A stretch of 64,000 nucleotides of DNA from Streptomyces exfoliatus (lineage in GTDB: Bacteria > Actinomycetota > Actinomycetes > Streptomycetales > Streptomycetaceae), in assembly GCF_000725545.1 (NCBI RefSeq), contig NZ_JNZP01000003.1, positions 124,001 to 188,000 on the forward strand, read 5' to 3'. Of this stretch, positions 15,830 through 25,551 are shown piece by piece. The position numbers were made by a program, and so were the translations under genes. Position 1 is the stretch's first letter, and every line of letters starts with the position of its first letter. The notes under the pieces are model-generated. The model was not told the DNA's origin. It did no database searches and was given only the letters and a program-made list of their open reading frames with translations.

Positions 15830-18154
15830 TCAGCTCCTCTCCGAGGTGCCGCGGCCCTGGGGGGAGGTGGGGGGCAGCGGGTCGGTGCGGGAGACCTGGG
15901 TCTCCGGGTAGGCCTGGTGTCCGGGGGCGGTGGGCGGGGCGGGGACCTCGTCGATGTGCGGGGCGGCCTCGATGCGGGCGGCGCAGACCTTGTACTCGGG
16001 GATCTTGGAGCGGGGGTCGAGGGCGTCGATGGTGAGGGCGTTGGCCGCGGTGGGGACCGGCCAGTGGTAGGGGATGAAGACGGTGTCGGGGCGGATCGCC
16101 TCGGTGACCAGGGCCGGGAAGACCTCGCTGCCGCGGCGGGTGACGACGCGGACGGGGTCGCCGTTGCGGAAGCCGTGGGAGGGGTGGACCTCGACCCAGG
16201 GGCGCGGGGTCTGTTCGACGAGGGCGCCGAGGCGGCGGGTCTGGTTGCCGGAGAGGAAGTGGGCGACGGTGCGGCCGGTGGTCAGCGAGAGGGGGTACTC
16301 CTCGCTGTACGGGTCCATCGGCGGGTGCCATTCGACGACCTGCATGTGGATGGTGCCGTCGGGGTGGTAGGTGCGGCCGTCCTCGAAGAGGCGGGGGGTG
16401 CCGGGGTGATCGGTGCTGGGGCAGGGCCAGGCGATGCCACCGGTCTCCTCCAGGCGTTCGTAGGTGATGCCGTAGTAGTCGTTGACGGTTCCGGCGGAGG
16501 CGACGCGGAGCTCCTCGAAGACGGAGCGGGAGTCGGGGAAGTCGAACTTGTCGCCGGCGCCGAGCCGGCGGGCGAGTTCGCAGATGACCCAGGTGTCGGT
16601 GCGTACGCCGGCCGGTGGTTCCTGGGCCTTGTTGTGCTTGACGACCCGGGCCTCGGCATTGGCCATGACGCCTTCGTCCTCGGCCCACACGGTGACGGGG
16701 AAGACCACGTGCGCGTTGGCGGCGGTCTCGGAGAGGAAGAAGTCGAACTGGGCGTGGAACTGGAGGGTGTCGTAGCCGTCCTTGACGGTGGCGTAGTGGG
16801 GCAGCGAGACGAAGGGGTTGTTGCAGATGCCGACGAGGCCGCGGATCTCCTTGCGCTGCATCTGCCAGACCATCTCCATCATGGAGGTGCCTGCGGGAGG
16901 GAGTTCGGACTCGTCGATGCCCCAGATCTCGCAGATCTGGCGGCGGTGCTCGGGGTTGGTGATGGAGCGGCCGCCGGGGAGGAGGTCGGACTTCTGGCCG
17001 TGTTCGCGGCCGCCCTGACCGTTGCCCTGGCCGGTGATGGTGCCGTAGCCGGCGCCGGGCTTGCCGATGTTCCCGGTGGCGGTGCACAGGTTGATGATGC
17101 TGAGGCAGTTCTCGACGCCCTGGGAGTGGTGCTCGACGCCGCGGGCGTGCCAGGCCATGGCCTTGCCCGCGCCCGCGAACATGCGGGCGACCTGGACGAT
17201 CTGCTCCTCGGGGACGCCGCAGATCCGGGCCGACCGGGCGGGCGGGTAGTCGGCGACGGTCTTCCTGACCTCCTCCCAGCCGGTGGCGTGGGCGGCGAGG
17301 TACGCCTCGTCGGTGAGGCCTTCGGCGACGACGACGTGGAGGACGGCGTTGAAGAAGGCGGAGTCGGTGCCGGGTTTGAGGGCGACGTGGATGTCGGCGG
17401 TGCGCGCGATGGCTGTCTCGCGGGGGTCGACGACGATCAGGGTGGCGCCCCGGTCGCGGGCTCCCCACAGGTACTGGGTCATGACGGGGAAGCATTCGCC
17501 GACGTTGGAGCCGGCGATGAGGAGGCAGTCGGTGAGGAGGATGTCGGAGAAGGGGTTTCCCGCGCGGTCGATGCCGAAGGCGAGTTTGTTGGCGCCGGCG
17601 GCGGAGACCATGCAGAGGCGTCCGTTGTAGTCGACGTGCCGGGTCCTGAGGGCGACCCGGGCGAACTTGCCGACGAGGTAGGTCTTCTCGGAGTAGAGGC
17701 TCGCGCCGCCGAGGAGGCCGAAGGCGTCGTTGCCGTACTCGCCCTGGATGCGGCGGATCTCGGCGGCGGTGTGGTCGAGGGCCTCGTCCCAGCTGACCTC
17801 GCGGAACTCCTCGTCGCGATTGCGGCGCATGAGGGGTGCGGTGAGCCGGTCGGGGTGGTTGACCTGCTGGTAGGCGTTGATGCCCTTGGGGCAGAGCCGC
17901 ATCCGGTTGATGTCGTGGTTGCGGGGTTCGACGCCGAAGACCTTGCCGCCGCGGTCGACCCGCAGGTACATGCCGCACTGGACACCGCAGAAGCAGCAGT
18001 GGGTGGGGACGAGGGTCTCGCCGTTCTGGTCGGCGTGCCAGCGGTCGGCGGGGATGCCGCCGGCGTCCCGGAACGCGCGGGTGCCGGGCGGGGCGAGGGA
18101 GGGGTCGAGCGGCACCGGCTGCCCGGGGGTGGTCGCGGGGTCGGTCGCCGTCAT
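15830..18154 (-). CDS. Molybdopterin oxidoreductase, formate dehydrogenase / assimilatory nitrate reductase-like catalytic subunit
   Basis: A 774-residue DMSO reductase superfamily enzyme. An N-terminal [4Fe-4S] site is formed by Cys53, Cys56, Cys60 and Cys88 (CCFCGVQC, then CPKG). The presumed molybdenum ligand is Cys181 in [10 protein letters not shown], similar to the NasA/NapA and Cys-FDH branch, with no selenocysteine. Later motifs bind the two pterin guanine dinucleotides (for example [32 protein letters not shown]). There is no Tat signal, so it is cytoplasmic. The ATG at 18154 overlaps the upstream stop (ATGA). Formate oxidation fits the adjacent pyruvate formate-lyase genes; nitrate reduction cannot be excluded from sequence alone. 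Confidence 0.88.
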   Translation of the reverse strand: MTATDPATTPGQPVPLDPSLAPPGTRAFRDAGGIPADRWHADQNGETLVPTHCCFCGVQCGMYLRVDRGGKVFGVEPRNHDINRMRLCPKGINAYQQVNHPDRLTAPLMRRNRDEEFREVSWDEALDHTAAEIRRIQGEYGNDAFGLLGGASLYSEKTYLVGKFARVALRTRHVDYNGRLCMVSAAGANKLAFGIDRAGNPFSDILLTDCLLIAGSNVGECFPVMTQYLWGARDRGATLIVVDPRETAIARTADIHVALKPGTDSAFFNAVLHVVVAEGLTDEAYLAAHATGWEEVRKTVADYPPARSARICGVPEEQIVQVARMFAGAGKAMAWHARGVEHHSQGVENCLSIINLCTATGNIGKPGAGYGTITGQGNGQGGREHGQKSDLLPGGRSITNPEHRRQICEIWGIDESELPPAGTSMMEMVWQMQRKEIRGLVGICNNPFVSLPHYATVKDGYDTLQFHAQFDFFLSETAANAHVVFPVTVWAEDEGVMANAEARVVKHNKAQEPPAGVRTDTWVICELARRLGAGDKFDFPDSRSVFEELRVASAGTVNDYYGITYERLEETGGIAWPCPSTDHPGTPRLFEDGRTYHPDGTIHMQVVEWHPPMDPYSEEYPLSLTTGRTVAHFLSGNQTRRLGALVEQTPRPWVEVHPSHGFRNGDPVRVVTRRGSEVFPALVTEAIRPDTVFIPYHWPVPTAANALTIDALDPRSKIPEYKVCAARIEAAPHIDEVPAPPTAPGHQAYPETQVSRTDPLPPTSPQGRGTSERS

Positions 18155-19278
18155 TTGAAGCCCTTCTTCACATGGTCGAGGTAGGCGTTGCCGCGGAGGA
18201 CGCGCTTGCAGCGGGGGCAGTACTCGGCCCACTCGTCGAAGCCGAGGTCGAGGTCGCGCATGGTGCCCCGGAGGTTCTCGACGTACGGGGCGGTGTCGAT
18301 GGGCTCGTGGCAGCGGCGGCAGGTGAGCACCTCCTCGTCCTTGCGGCGGGAGGTGTACTTGAAGAGCTGCATGCCGACGGCGGCGGGCCGCTGCACGATG
18401 TGGAAGAACTTCCCGAAGGGGATGTAGATGAGGGTGAAGACGACGGACACCATGTGGAGGATCGCGAGGAACTCGTAGCCGCCGCCGTGCAGGAAGATCG
18501 ACGAGAAGGTGAGCAGGAGCCCGGTCACGGAGACGACGACGAGGGCGATCAGCGGCACCAGGTCGTAGGCGAAGCGCTGGCCGGTGACGGCCCCGCGGTC
18601 CTTCATGCGGCGCCAGAGGAAGTAGGCGGCGCCGGCGATGACGAGGACGGCCGCGATGTCGAGGCCGTGGAACATGAGCCAGCCGAGGACGCTGAGGGCG
18701 TCGAAGCCGATGATCTTGAAGCCCCAGATCCGCATCTCGTAGCCGGGGCCCGAGCCGGTGGAGGAGGTGAAGGTGAACCAGCCCCAGGTGAGCGGGAAGG
18801 TGATCGCGGCGGCGAGCAGACAGCCCCAGAAGACGAGCTGGTGGGCGGCCCAGCGGGCGTGGGAGCGGGCACCGAGGAACTTCTGGAAGCCGAGGTAGGT
18901 GGCGATCATCTTCGGCAGGGCGGTGGGTGCCTTGCGGAAGTTCGCGACGGAGAAGAAGGAGCGCCAGCCCTGCTTGAAGAGGCGGCGGGCGCCGGGCGCG
19001 GAGATCCAGACGGTGTAGCGGTAGGCGACGCCGAAGGCGAGGAAGACGGTGGCGACGGCGTACGGGAGGAGGGCCGAGTCGAAGTCGCGGAGCAGGCGGC
19101 TGCCGAAGACGATCGCGATGATCAGCAGGACGGAGACGGCGGTGCCGGCGAGGGTGGCGCGGCGGCGCACGGCGGCCGGTGACCGCGGGGAGCTCTCGGC
19201 AGCCGGGTTTCCGGGGGCGGGGCCCTGGACGGGGCCGGGGGCGGGGGTCGGCTCGGCTGTCTTCGGTGGCTCGGTCAC
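18151..19278 (-). CDS. NarI/DsrM-like membrane protein with C-terminal Cys4 ribbon
   Basis: A 375-residue membrane protein with about six helices between residues 40 and 300. His residues suited to b-type haem ligation lie in or near helices (ARWAAHQLVFWG, LMFHGLDIAA, FLAILHMVSV, GKFFHIVQRP), as in the NarI/DsrM quinol-linked cytochromes. The cytoplasmic C-terminus has CRRCHEP and CPRCKR, a four-Cys ribbon absent from NarI. The N-terminal 35 residues are Pro/Ala-rich. It is translationally coupled to the molybdoenzyme gene (ATGA), so it is the likely quinone-reactive membrane subunit. Haem binding is inferred, not shown. Confidence 0.8.
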   Translation of the reverse strand: MTEPPKTAEPTPAPGPVQGPAPGNPAAESSPRSPAAVRRRATLAGTAVSVLLIIAIVFGSRLLRDFDSALLPYAVATVFLAFGVAYRYTVWISAPGARRLFKQGWRSFFSVANFRKAPTALPKMIATYLGFQKFLGARSHARWAAHQLVFWGCLLAAAITFPLTWGWFTFTSSTGSGPGYEMRIWGFKIIGFDALSVLGWLMFHGLDIAAVLVIAGAAYFLWRRMKDRGAVTGQRFAYDLVPLIALVVVSVTGLLLTFSSIFLHGGGYEFLAILHMVSVVFTLIYIPFGKFFHIVQRPAAVGMQLFKYTSRRKDEEVLTCRRCHEPIDTAPYVENLRGTMRDLDLGFDEWAEYCPRCKRVLRGNAYLDHVKKGFK

Positions 19279-19345
19279 GCGGCCACGGTAAGGGCCTACG
19301 TCATGTTTCGCCCTGTTTTGCGAGGTGACGGGGTGAGGGCGTCGC

Positions 19346-20131
19346 TCAGACGGCGTTCAGCCCGTGGGCGCGGAAGACCTCGCGGACCCCGGCGATCTGC
19401 TCGGGGCTCGGGGAGGGCGTGTCATGGAGGGTGAACGGCTTGGCGAGCGCCTGCCACTTCGCTTCGCCGAGCTTGTGGAAGGGCAGGATGTCCACGCGGG
19501 TGACGTTGCCGAGACCTCCGGCGAAGGCGGCGACTCCCTCGACGTCGGCGGGGTCGTCGGTGAGCCCCGGGACGAGCACGAAACGGACGTGGACCTCCTG
19601 GCCGAGGTCGGCGAGGCGCCGGGCGAAGTCCAGGGTCGGCCCCAGCGGCCGGCCGGTGACCTTCCTGTACGTGTCGGGGTGCCAGGACTTGATGTCGAGC
19701 AGGACCAGGTCGGTGTCCCGCAGCAGGGCGTCGGTGGCGCGGACCCCGAGGAAGCCCGAGGTGTCGAGGGCGGTGTGCAGGCCGAGTTCGTGCTTCAGGC
19801 GGTGGAGGAGTTCGCCGGTGAAGACGGGCTGGAGGAGGGGTTCGCCGCCGGAGATCGTGGCTCCGCCGCCGGCGGCGGAGATGAAGCGGACGTACTTGGA
19901 CGCCTCGGCGATCATGGCGTCGGCCGAGGTCCGCTCGCCGTCGCGCATCTTCCAGGTGTCGGGGTTGTGGCAGTAGAGACAGGTGAGGGGGCAGCCGGAG
20001 AGGAAGGCGACGAAGCGGGTGCCGGGGCCGTCGACGCCGGTGGACAGGTCCCAGGAGTGGACCGAGCCCTCGGAGGGCCGGTGGGTCGCGGCGGCGGCCG
20101 GGGTGACGGGTCCGACGGTGAGGCCGGTCAT
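19346..20131 (-). CDS. pflA: Pyruvate formate-lyase activating enzyme (radical SAM)
   Basis: A 261-residue radical SAM enzyme that installs the glycyl radical on PFL. The cluster motif is C47-x3-C51-x2-C54 (SGCPLTCLYCHNPDTW). It is followed by GGGATISGGEPLLQP (SAM-binding GGE motif) and LLDIKSWHPDTYRKVTG, both diagnostic of PflA. The N-terminal RPSEGSVHSWDLSTGVDGPG segment matches family members. The gene lies 96 bp after pflB on the same strand. Confidence 0.95.
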   Translation of the reverse strand: MTGLTVGPVTPAAAATHRPSEGSVHSWDLSTGVDGPGTRFVAFLSGCPLTCLYCHNPDTWKMRDGERTSADAMIAEASKYVRFISAAGGGATISGGEPLLQPVFTGELLHRLKHELGLHTALDTSGFLGVRATDALLRDTDLVLLDIKSWHPDTYRKVTGRPLGPTLDFARRLADLGQEVHVRFVLVPGLTDDPADVEGVAAFAGGLGNVTRVDILPFHKLGEAKWQALAKPFTLHDTPSPSPEQIAGVREVFRAHGLNAV

Positions 20132-20227
20132 GGCAGGACCTTCTTCGAAGGGTGTGGGGGTGTCGGGGTGTCGGGCGCGCCCCGGGGCCGGGAGTGAGGG
20201 CCGCCGGCCCCAGGGTGCCGGGGAGGG

Positions 20228-22498
20228 CTACAGCGTGCCGTGGAAGGTGCGGTTCAGGACGTCGAGCTGCTGGTCGCGGGTGAGCCGGACGAAGTTGACC
20301 GCGTATCCGGAGACCCGGATGGTCAGCTGCGGGTGGTTCTCGGGGTGCTCCATGGCGTCCATGAGGACGTCGCGGTCGAGGACGTTGACGTTCATGTGGA
20401 AGCCGTCGCTCGCCGTGTAGCCGTCGAGGACGCCCGCGAGGTTCCTGATCCGCTCGTCGGGGGTGCGGCCCAGGCCGTCGGGGGTGACGGTGTTGGTCAG
20501 TGAGATGCCGTCCTCGGCGTCCTCGTACGGGAGCTTGGCGACCGAGAGGGCCGAGGCCACGTAGCCGTGGGTGTCGCGGCCGTTCATCGGGTTGGCGCCC
20601 GGCGAGAAGGGTTCGCCGGCGCGGCGGCCGTCGGGGGTGTTGCCGGTCTTCCTGCCGTAGACGACGTTGGAGGTGATGGTCAGGACGGACTGGGTGTGCT
20701 CGGCGTTCCGGTAGGTCGGGTGCCTGCGCACCTTCCTCATGAACTCCTCGACCAGCCGGACCGCGATCTCGTCGACGCGCTCGTCGTTGTTGCCGAACGC
20801 CGGGTAGTCGCCCTCGATCACGTAGTCGGTGGCGAGACCGGTCTCGTCGCGGACCGGGGTGACCCTGGCGTACTTCACGGCGGCGAGGGAGTCGGCGGCG
20901 ACCGAGAGACCCGCGATGCCGCAGGCCATGGTGCGGCGCACGTCGCGGTCGTGGAGGGCCATCTCGACGCGCTCGTAGGCGTACCGGTCGTGCATGTAGT
21001 GGATGACGTTCAGGGCGTGGACGTAGACGCTCGCGAGCCACTCCATCTGCTCGTCGAACCTCGCCATGACCTCGTCGTAGTCGAGGACCTCGGAGGTCAG
21101 GGCCCCGGTGGACGGGCCGACCTGGGCGCCGGACTTCTCGTCCCGGCCGCCGTTGATCGCGTAGAGGAGGGTCTTGGCGAGGTTCACGCGGGCGCCGAAG
21201 AACTGCATCTGCTTGCCGACGGGCATCGCGGAGACGCAGCAGGCGATGGCGGTGTCGTCGCCGAAGCGGGGACGCATCAGCTCGTCCGACTCGTACTGCA
21301 CGGAGGAGGTGTCGATGGAGACCTTCGCACAGAACTCCTTGAAGCCCTGGGGCAGGCGAGGGGACCAGAAGACGGTCATGTTCGGCTCGGGGGCCGGGCC
21401 GAGGTTGTAGAGGGTCTGGAGGTAGCGGAAGGAGGTCTTCGTGACGAGCGGGCGGCCGTCCTCGCCCATGCCGGCGATGGACTCGGTGACCCAGGTGGGG
21501 TCGCCGGAGAACAGCTCGTCGTACTCGGGGGTGCGCAGGAAGCGGACGATGCGGAGTTTGACGATGAAGTCGTCGACGAGTTCCTGGGCCTGCTCCTCGG
21601 TGAGGAGACCGGCCTCGATGTCGCGCTGGAGGTAGACGTCGACGAAGGTGGAGGTGCGGCCGAGGGACATCGCGGCGCCGTTCTGCTCCTTCACGGCGGC
21701 GAGGTAGGCGAAGTACAGCCACTGGATCGCCTCGCGGCCTGTGGTGGCGGGGCCGGAGACGTCGTGGCCGTAGGAGGCGGCCATCGCCTTGAGTTCGCCG
21801 AGGGCGCGGATCTGCTCGGAGAGTTCCTCGCGCAGCCGGATGGTCTCTTCGAGGCCGAGGCCTCCGGCGGGGAGGGTGTCGAGCTCCGCCTTCTCCTCCC
21901 TCTTGACCGCGACGAGGCGGTCGACGCCGTAGAGGGCGACGCGGCGGTAGTCGCCGATGATGCGGCCGCGGCCGTAGGCGTCGGGGAGTCCGGTGACGAT
22001 GCCGGCCTTGCGGGCGGCGCGGATCTCGGGGGTGTACGCGTCGAAGACGCCGGCGTTGTGGGTCTTGCGGTACTCGGTGAAGACCTTCTCCAGCTCCTCG
22101 GAGACGGGGTAACCGTAGGTCTCCAGGGCGCCGGCGACCATGCGCCAGCCGCCGTAGGGCATGATCGCGCGCTTGAGCGGGGCGTCGGTCTGGAGGCCGA
22201 CGATCAGGTCCTTGTCGCGGTCGATGTAACCGGGGGCGTGCGCGGTGATGGTGGAGGGGATGTCGTACGCGACGTCGTGGACGCCCTTGGCGCGCTCCTC
22301 CGGGAACCTGTCCGTGATGGCCTTCCACACGGCGGTGGTCCGCTCGGTGGGGCCCGCGAGGAAGGAGTCGTCGCCCTCGTACGGGGTGTAGTTCCGCTGG
22401 ATGAAGTCGCGGACGTCGATGGCGTCGCGCCAGAGTCCGCCCTTGAAGCCCTTCCAGGCCCGCTCGGTCGCCGTTGCCTCAGCAGGGTTCGCCGTCAC
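20228..22498 (-). CDS. pflB: Formate C-acetyltransferase (pyruvate formate-lyase)
   Basis: A 756-residue glycyl radical enzyme that splits pyruvate with CoA into acetyl-CoA and formate. The catalytic Cys pair is present ([10 protein letters not shown], about residues 420-421). The C-terminal radical site is RVSGYAV, with the radical Gly near residue 731. Length and C-terminus (NRTFHGTL) are those of true PflB rather than a diol dehydratase. The GTG at 22498 has AGAGG 11 nt upstream; another GTG is three codons earlier. PFL is destroyed by oxygen once activated, so its presence in a mycelial aerobe suggests use under oxygen limitation. It is followed by pflA. Confidence 0.96.
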   Translation of the reverse strand: MTANPAEATATERAWKGFKGGLWRDAIDVRDFIQRNYTPYEGDDSFLAGPTERTTAVWKAITDRFPEERAKGVHDVAYDIPSTITAHAPGYIDRDKDLIVGLQTDAPLKRAIMPYGGWRMVAGALETYGYPVSEELEKVFTEYRKTHNAGVFDAYTPEIRAARKAGIVTGLPDAYGRGRIIGDYRRVALYGVDRLVAVKREEKAELDTLPAGGLGLEETIRLREELSEQIRALGELKAMAASYGHDVSGPATTGREAIQWLYFAYLAAVKEQNGAAMSLGRTSTFVDVYLQRDIEAGLLTEEQAQELVDDFIVKLRIVRFLRTPEYDELFSGDPTWVTESIAGMGEDGRPLVTKTSFRYLQTLYNLGPAPEPNMTVFWSPRLPQGFKEFCAKVSIDTSSVQYESDELMRPRFGDDTAIACCVSAMPVGKQMQFFGARVNLAKTLLYAINGGRDEKSGAQVGPSTGALTSEVLDYDEVMARFDEQMEWLASVYVHALNVIHYMHDRYAYERVEMALHDRDVRRTMACGIAGLSVAADSLAAVKYARVTPVRDETGLATDYVIEGDYPAFGNNDERVDEIAVRLVEEFMRKVRRHPTYRNAEHTQSVLTITSNVVYGRKTGNTPDGRRAGEPFSPGANPMNGRDTHGYVASALSVAKLPYEDAEDGISLTNTVTPDGLGRTPDERIRNLAGVLDGYTASDGFHMNVNVLDRDVLMDAMEHPENHPQLTIRVSGYAVNFVRLTRDQQLDVLNRTFHGTL

Positions 22499-22616
22499 TG
22501 ACCGCACCGCCTCTTTCGATCGGTTTGTCGCTTACCTCCATTGCACTGCTTCTGATCGATCGTTTCGGGCGGCAATGGTCACCTTTCGGGGGCCGTACGT
22601 CCCTTCCCGCGTACGC

Positions 22617-22642
22617 GAAAAGGCCCCGCCGGGGCGGGGCCT
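22617..22642 (-). terminator. Terminator of the narK-like gene
   Basis: On the minus strand, AGGCCCCGCC and GGCGGGGCCT form a perfect 10-bp stem with a 2-nt loop, followed by TTTT. It lies in the gap between the narK-like gene and pflB, so pflB is probably transcribed from its own promoter within 22499-22616. Confidence 0.8.
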
Positions 22643-22647
22643 TCGCC

Positions 22648-22694
22648 GGGAGCCGGTCAGCTGGGAGCCGGTCTCCGGGAGCCGGTCAGCTGGG
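22648..22694. repeat. Direct repeat GGGAGCCGGTCAGCTGGG at the narK 3' end
   Basis: Two identical 18-bp copies lie at 22648-22665 and 22677-22694. The second includes the last codons and stop of the narK-like gene, so the 3' end appears duplicated just beyond the stop, probably by slippage. Confidence 0.7.
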
Positions 22695-24113
22695 CGCCTC
22701 GGCGTTCCTGCGGGCGTAGAACCACCAGGTCACGACCATGCAGCTGACGTAGAAGGCGACGAAGCCCCACATCGCGCTGGTCACGGCCACCGAGCCGAAC
22801 AGGGCGGGGATGAAGAAGAAGCCGTAGGCGGCGATGGCCGAGGTGAAGCCGGTGACGGCGCCCGATTCCATCTCGGCCTGCCGGAGGGCCTTCGTGTGCG
22901 CGGGGGTGCCTTCCGTGAGGCCCTTGAGGTGGGTGCCGCGGAAGATGACCGGGATCTGACGGAAGGTGGATCCGTTGCCGATGCCGGAGAAGAAGAACGC
23001 GGCGAGGAAGCAGAGGAAGAAGCCGTGGAAGGAGCCGCCGTCACCGCCCGAGGGCAGGAAGGCGATGACGCCGACGATCGAGACGGCCATGCCCGCGAAG
23101 GACAGGAGGGTGACCCGGGCGCCGCCCCACTTGTCGGCGATCCAGCCGCCGCCCCAGCGGGCCAGGGCGCCGACGGCGGGGCCCATCCAGGCGTAGGTGG
23201 CCACCGAGTGGTCCGGGAACGTGGTCTTGATCAGCATCGGCAGGGCGGCGGCGAAGCCGATGAAGGAGCCGAAGGTGCCGACGTACAGCCAGGTCATCAG
23301 CCAGTTGTGCTTCCGCTTGAAGATGATCTTCTGCCGGCTGAAGGGCGTCGCGGCCACCTTGAGGTCGTTCTGCCCGAACCAGGCCACGGCGGCGAGGATC
23401 AGCAGGATCGGGACCCAGAGGAAGGCGGCGTTCTGGAGGTACACGGGCGTGCCGTCGGCCTTGTGCTGGGCGGAGCCGATCGCGAGGGTCGACCAGGTGA
23501 TGACGATCGGGGTCAGGAGCTGGACGACGGAGACGCCGAGGTTCCCGAGACCGCCGTTGACGCCCGTCGCGCTGCCCTTCTTCGCCTTGGGGAAGAAGAA
23601 GCCGATGTTGGCGAGGGAGGAGGCGAAGTTCGCGCCGCCGATGCCGCAGAGCGCGGCGATGGCGACCATCACGCCGTACGGGGTCGTCGGGTCCTGGATG
23701 GCGATGCCGAGCCAGATCAGCGGCACGATCAGGACGACCGTCGACAGGGCGGTGAAGCGGCGCTGGCCGATCATCGGGCCGAGGAAGGTGTAGAGGATCC
23801 GGGCCGTGCCGCCGGTCAGACCGGGGATGGCCGTCAGCCAGAACAGCTGGGAGGTCGAGAAGCCGAAGCCGACGTCCCGCAGGTTGGTCGCCGTGACCGA
23901 CCACACCTGCCAGACGACGAAGGCCACGAGCAGCGCCGGGACCGCGATCCACAGATTGCGGGTGGCGACCTTCCTGCCGATGGACTGCCAGAACAGCTCG
24001 TTCTCCGGCTCCCAGTCGGTGATCGGCTTCCCGGGCCGATACTGCTCCGTGTCGTACGAGGCGGTCGGCCCGCCCGTCCTTCTGCTGTCCTGGGACTGGA
24101 CTACGGAACTCAT
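22686..24113 (-). CDS. NarK-type nitrate/nitrite MFS transporter
   Basis: A 475-residue MFS protein with 12 membrane helices and a 50-residue hydrophilic N-terminus (PITDWEPENELFW), typical of actinobacterial NarK2-like proteins. Diagnostic glycine-rich nitrate-signature stretches are visible: GIGGANFASSLANIGFFFP, with GSATGVNGGLGNLG in helix 5, and a second one around GIGNGSTFRQIPVIF in the other half. The ATG at 24113 has GGGAAG upstream. It precedes pflB on the same strand, although a terminator separates them. Nitrate uptake or nitrite export fits a low-oxygen island. Transport of another small anion such as formate is an untested alternative. Confidence 0.88.
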   Translation of the reverse strand: MSSVVQSQDSRRTGGPTASYDTEQYRPGKPITDWEPENELFWQSIGRKVATRNLWIAVPALLVAFVVWQVWSVTATNLRDVGFGFSTSQLFWLTAIPGLTGGTARILYTFLGPMIGQRRFTALSTVVLIVPLIWLGIAIQDPTTPYGVMVAIAALCGIGGANFASSLANIGFFFPKAKKGSATGVNGGLGNLGVSVVQLLTPIVITWSTLAIGSAQHKADGTPVYLQNAAFLWVPILLILAAVAWFGQNDLKVAATPFSRQKIIFKRKHNWLMTWLYVGTFGSFIGFAAALPMLIKTTFPDHSVATYAWMGPAVGALARWGGGWIADKWGGARVTLLSFAGMAVSIVGVIAFLPSGGDGGSFHGFFLCFLAAFFFSGIGNGSTFRQIPVIFRGTHLKGLTEGTPAHTKALRQAEMESGAVTGFTSAIAAYGFFFIPALFGSVAVTSAMWGFVAFYVSCMVVTWWFYARRNAEAPS

Positions 24114-24300
24114 GGCGCTTCCCTGACTTCTCGGAACTCTCGTGACTTTCCTGGTGTTTCTCGCACTTTCAGGCTGCGCTTCGGCATCAGGGGTACGTGA
24201 GTGCCGATGGTCGTCAGGGGGACGGCCCTAGGTCCTGTCAGCAGCGGGCCGCGTGGCACGTGGGCGGGAGGGTCGGCCACTCTGGTCTGCTTGGTGCATG

Positions 24301-25497
24301 ACACAACCGTTCCAGCCGCTCACCGCACGCTCCCGCGAGGAGTCCCACCGGGCCGCCACACCACTCGAGCTCTTCTTCGACCTGTGTTTCGTGGTCGCGG
24401 TCGCCCAGGCGGGCGCGCAACTCGTGCACGCCGTCGCCGAGAACCACACCGGCGAGGGGATCATCAACTACGCGATGATCTTTTTCGCCATCTGGTGGGC
24501 CTGGATGAACTTCTCATGGTTCGCCTCCGCCTACGACAATGACGACGTTCTCTACCGGGTCGTCACGTTCGTCCAGATCGCCGGTGTACTGATCCTCGCC
24601 GCGGGCGTCTCCCGGGCCTTCGAGGAGCACGACTTCCTCGTCGTCTACGTCGGCTACGTCGTCATGCGGCTCGCGCTGGCCACCCAGTGGCTGCGCGCCG
24701 CCCACCACGCCACCGACCCCGCCGAGCGGACGATGTGCCGGCGGTACGCGGGCGGGGTCGTGGCCGTGCAGATCGGCTGGCTCGCGCTGGTCCTCGCCCC
24801 GGAGGGGGCCCGCCCCTGGGTCTTCCTCGTCATGGCGCTGGCCGAGATGGCCGTACCCCTGTACGCGGAGAAGAAGAAGCCCAGCACCTGGCACCCGCAC
24901 CACATCGCCGAGCGGTACGGCCTGTTCACCATCATCGTGCTCGGCGAGGCAGTCGCCGCCGCGACCGTCGCCGTGAAGTCCGGCGTCTCCGAGCACGACG
25001 CCCTCGGCGAGCTGCTGCCGATCGCCGCGGGCGGTCTGCTGCTCGTCTTCGCCGCCTGGTGGATCTACTTCGTCGTCCCCGCGCACGACCGGCTGACCTC
25101 CAGCCGCCAGGGCTTCCTGTGGGGCTACGGCCACTACGTGATCTTCGCGTCGGCCGCGGCCGTGGGCGCGGGCCTGGAGATCGCCGTGGAACAGGCCGTG
25201 GGCAAGGCGCACCTCTCCACGCTCGCCGCCTCGGCGTCGGTGACGATCCCGGCGGCGATCTTCCTGATCTCCGTATGGCTGCTCCACGCGCGCTACTTCA
25301 AGGTGGGCCTGGCGCAGCAACTCGTCCTGCCGGTCTCGGCGCTCCTGATCCTGCTGTGCTCGTTCGCGGGCCACTGGGCGGTCCTGTGCGCCGGCCTGGT
25401 CGCGGCGGCCACGGTCGCGGTCGGGGTGACCCTCACGTCCCGGAACCCGTCGACGCGGGCGGGAGCGGGGGCGGCCGGGACCGCCGGGACCGGCTGA
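24301..25497 (+). CDS. Low temperature requirement protein A (LtrA)
   Basis: A 398-residue integral membrane protein of the LtrA family, named from a Listeria mutant unable to grow in the cold; the molecular function is unknown. The signature ATPLELFFDLCFVVAVAQ at the N-terminus and the HHIAERYGLFTIIVLGE motif in the middle are diagnostic. Some 11 hydrophobic segments follow one another to about residue 375, then a short Ala/Gly/Thr tail. The ATG at 24301 fits the conserved N-terminus; no good ribosome-binding site is seen. It is divergent from the narK-like gene. Confidence 0.92.
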   Translation, partial: TQPFQPLTARSREESHRAATPLELFFDLCFVVAVAQAGAQLVHAVAENHTGEGIINYAMIFFAIWWAWMNFSWFASAYDNDDVLYRVVTFVQIAGVLILAAGVSRAFEEHDFLVVYVGYVVMRLALATQWLRAAHHATDPAERTMCRRYAGGVVAVQIGWLALVLAPEGARPWVFLVMALAEMAVPLYAEKKKPSTWHPHHIAERYGLFTIIVLGEAVAAATVAVKSGVSEHDALGELLPIAAGGLLLVFAAWWIYFVVPAHDRLTSSRQGFLWGYGHYVIFASAAAVGAGLEIAVEQAVGKAHLSTLAASASVTIPAAIFLISVWLLHARYFKVGLAQQLVLPVSALLILLCSFAGHWAVLCAGLVAAATVAVGVTLTSRNPSTRAGAGAAGTAGTG

Positions 25498-25551
25498 AAT
25501 CCCGGCCCGCGCAGGAGCCCCCGGCCCTGTCGCCGTGGTAGGCAAGGGGGC

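Noticed and set aside
15830..18154. Selenocysteine-type formate dehydrogenase
   Set aside because: The frame has no internal TGA and the Mo-ligand position is Cys181.
15728..18184. An 818-codon plus-strand frame opposite the molybdoenzyme gene
   Set aside because: The opposite frame carries cluster ligands and pterin motifs; this frame is low-complexity Gly/Asp/Val.
22499..22685. FNR/CRP-type palindrome before pflB
   Set aside because: Reading the gap by eye, no TTGAT-N4-ATCAA or TGTGA-N6-TCACA site was found; only a GATCGATC stretch, which is too short to call.
14558..24113. Reading the whole island as a dissimilatory nitrate reductase (narGHJI)
   Set aside because: The catalytic subunit is 774 residues with a NasA/FDH-type Cys site, not a NarG of about 1,230 residues; no NarJ is present.
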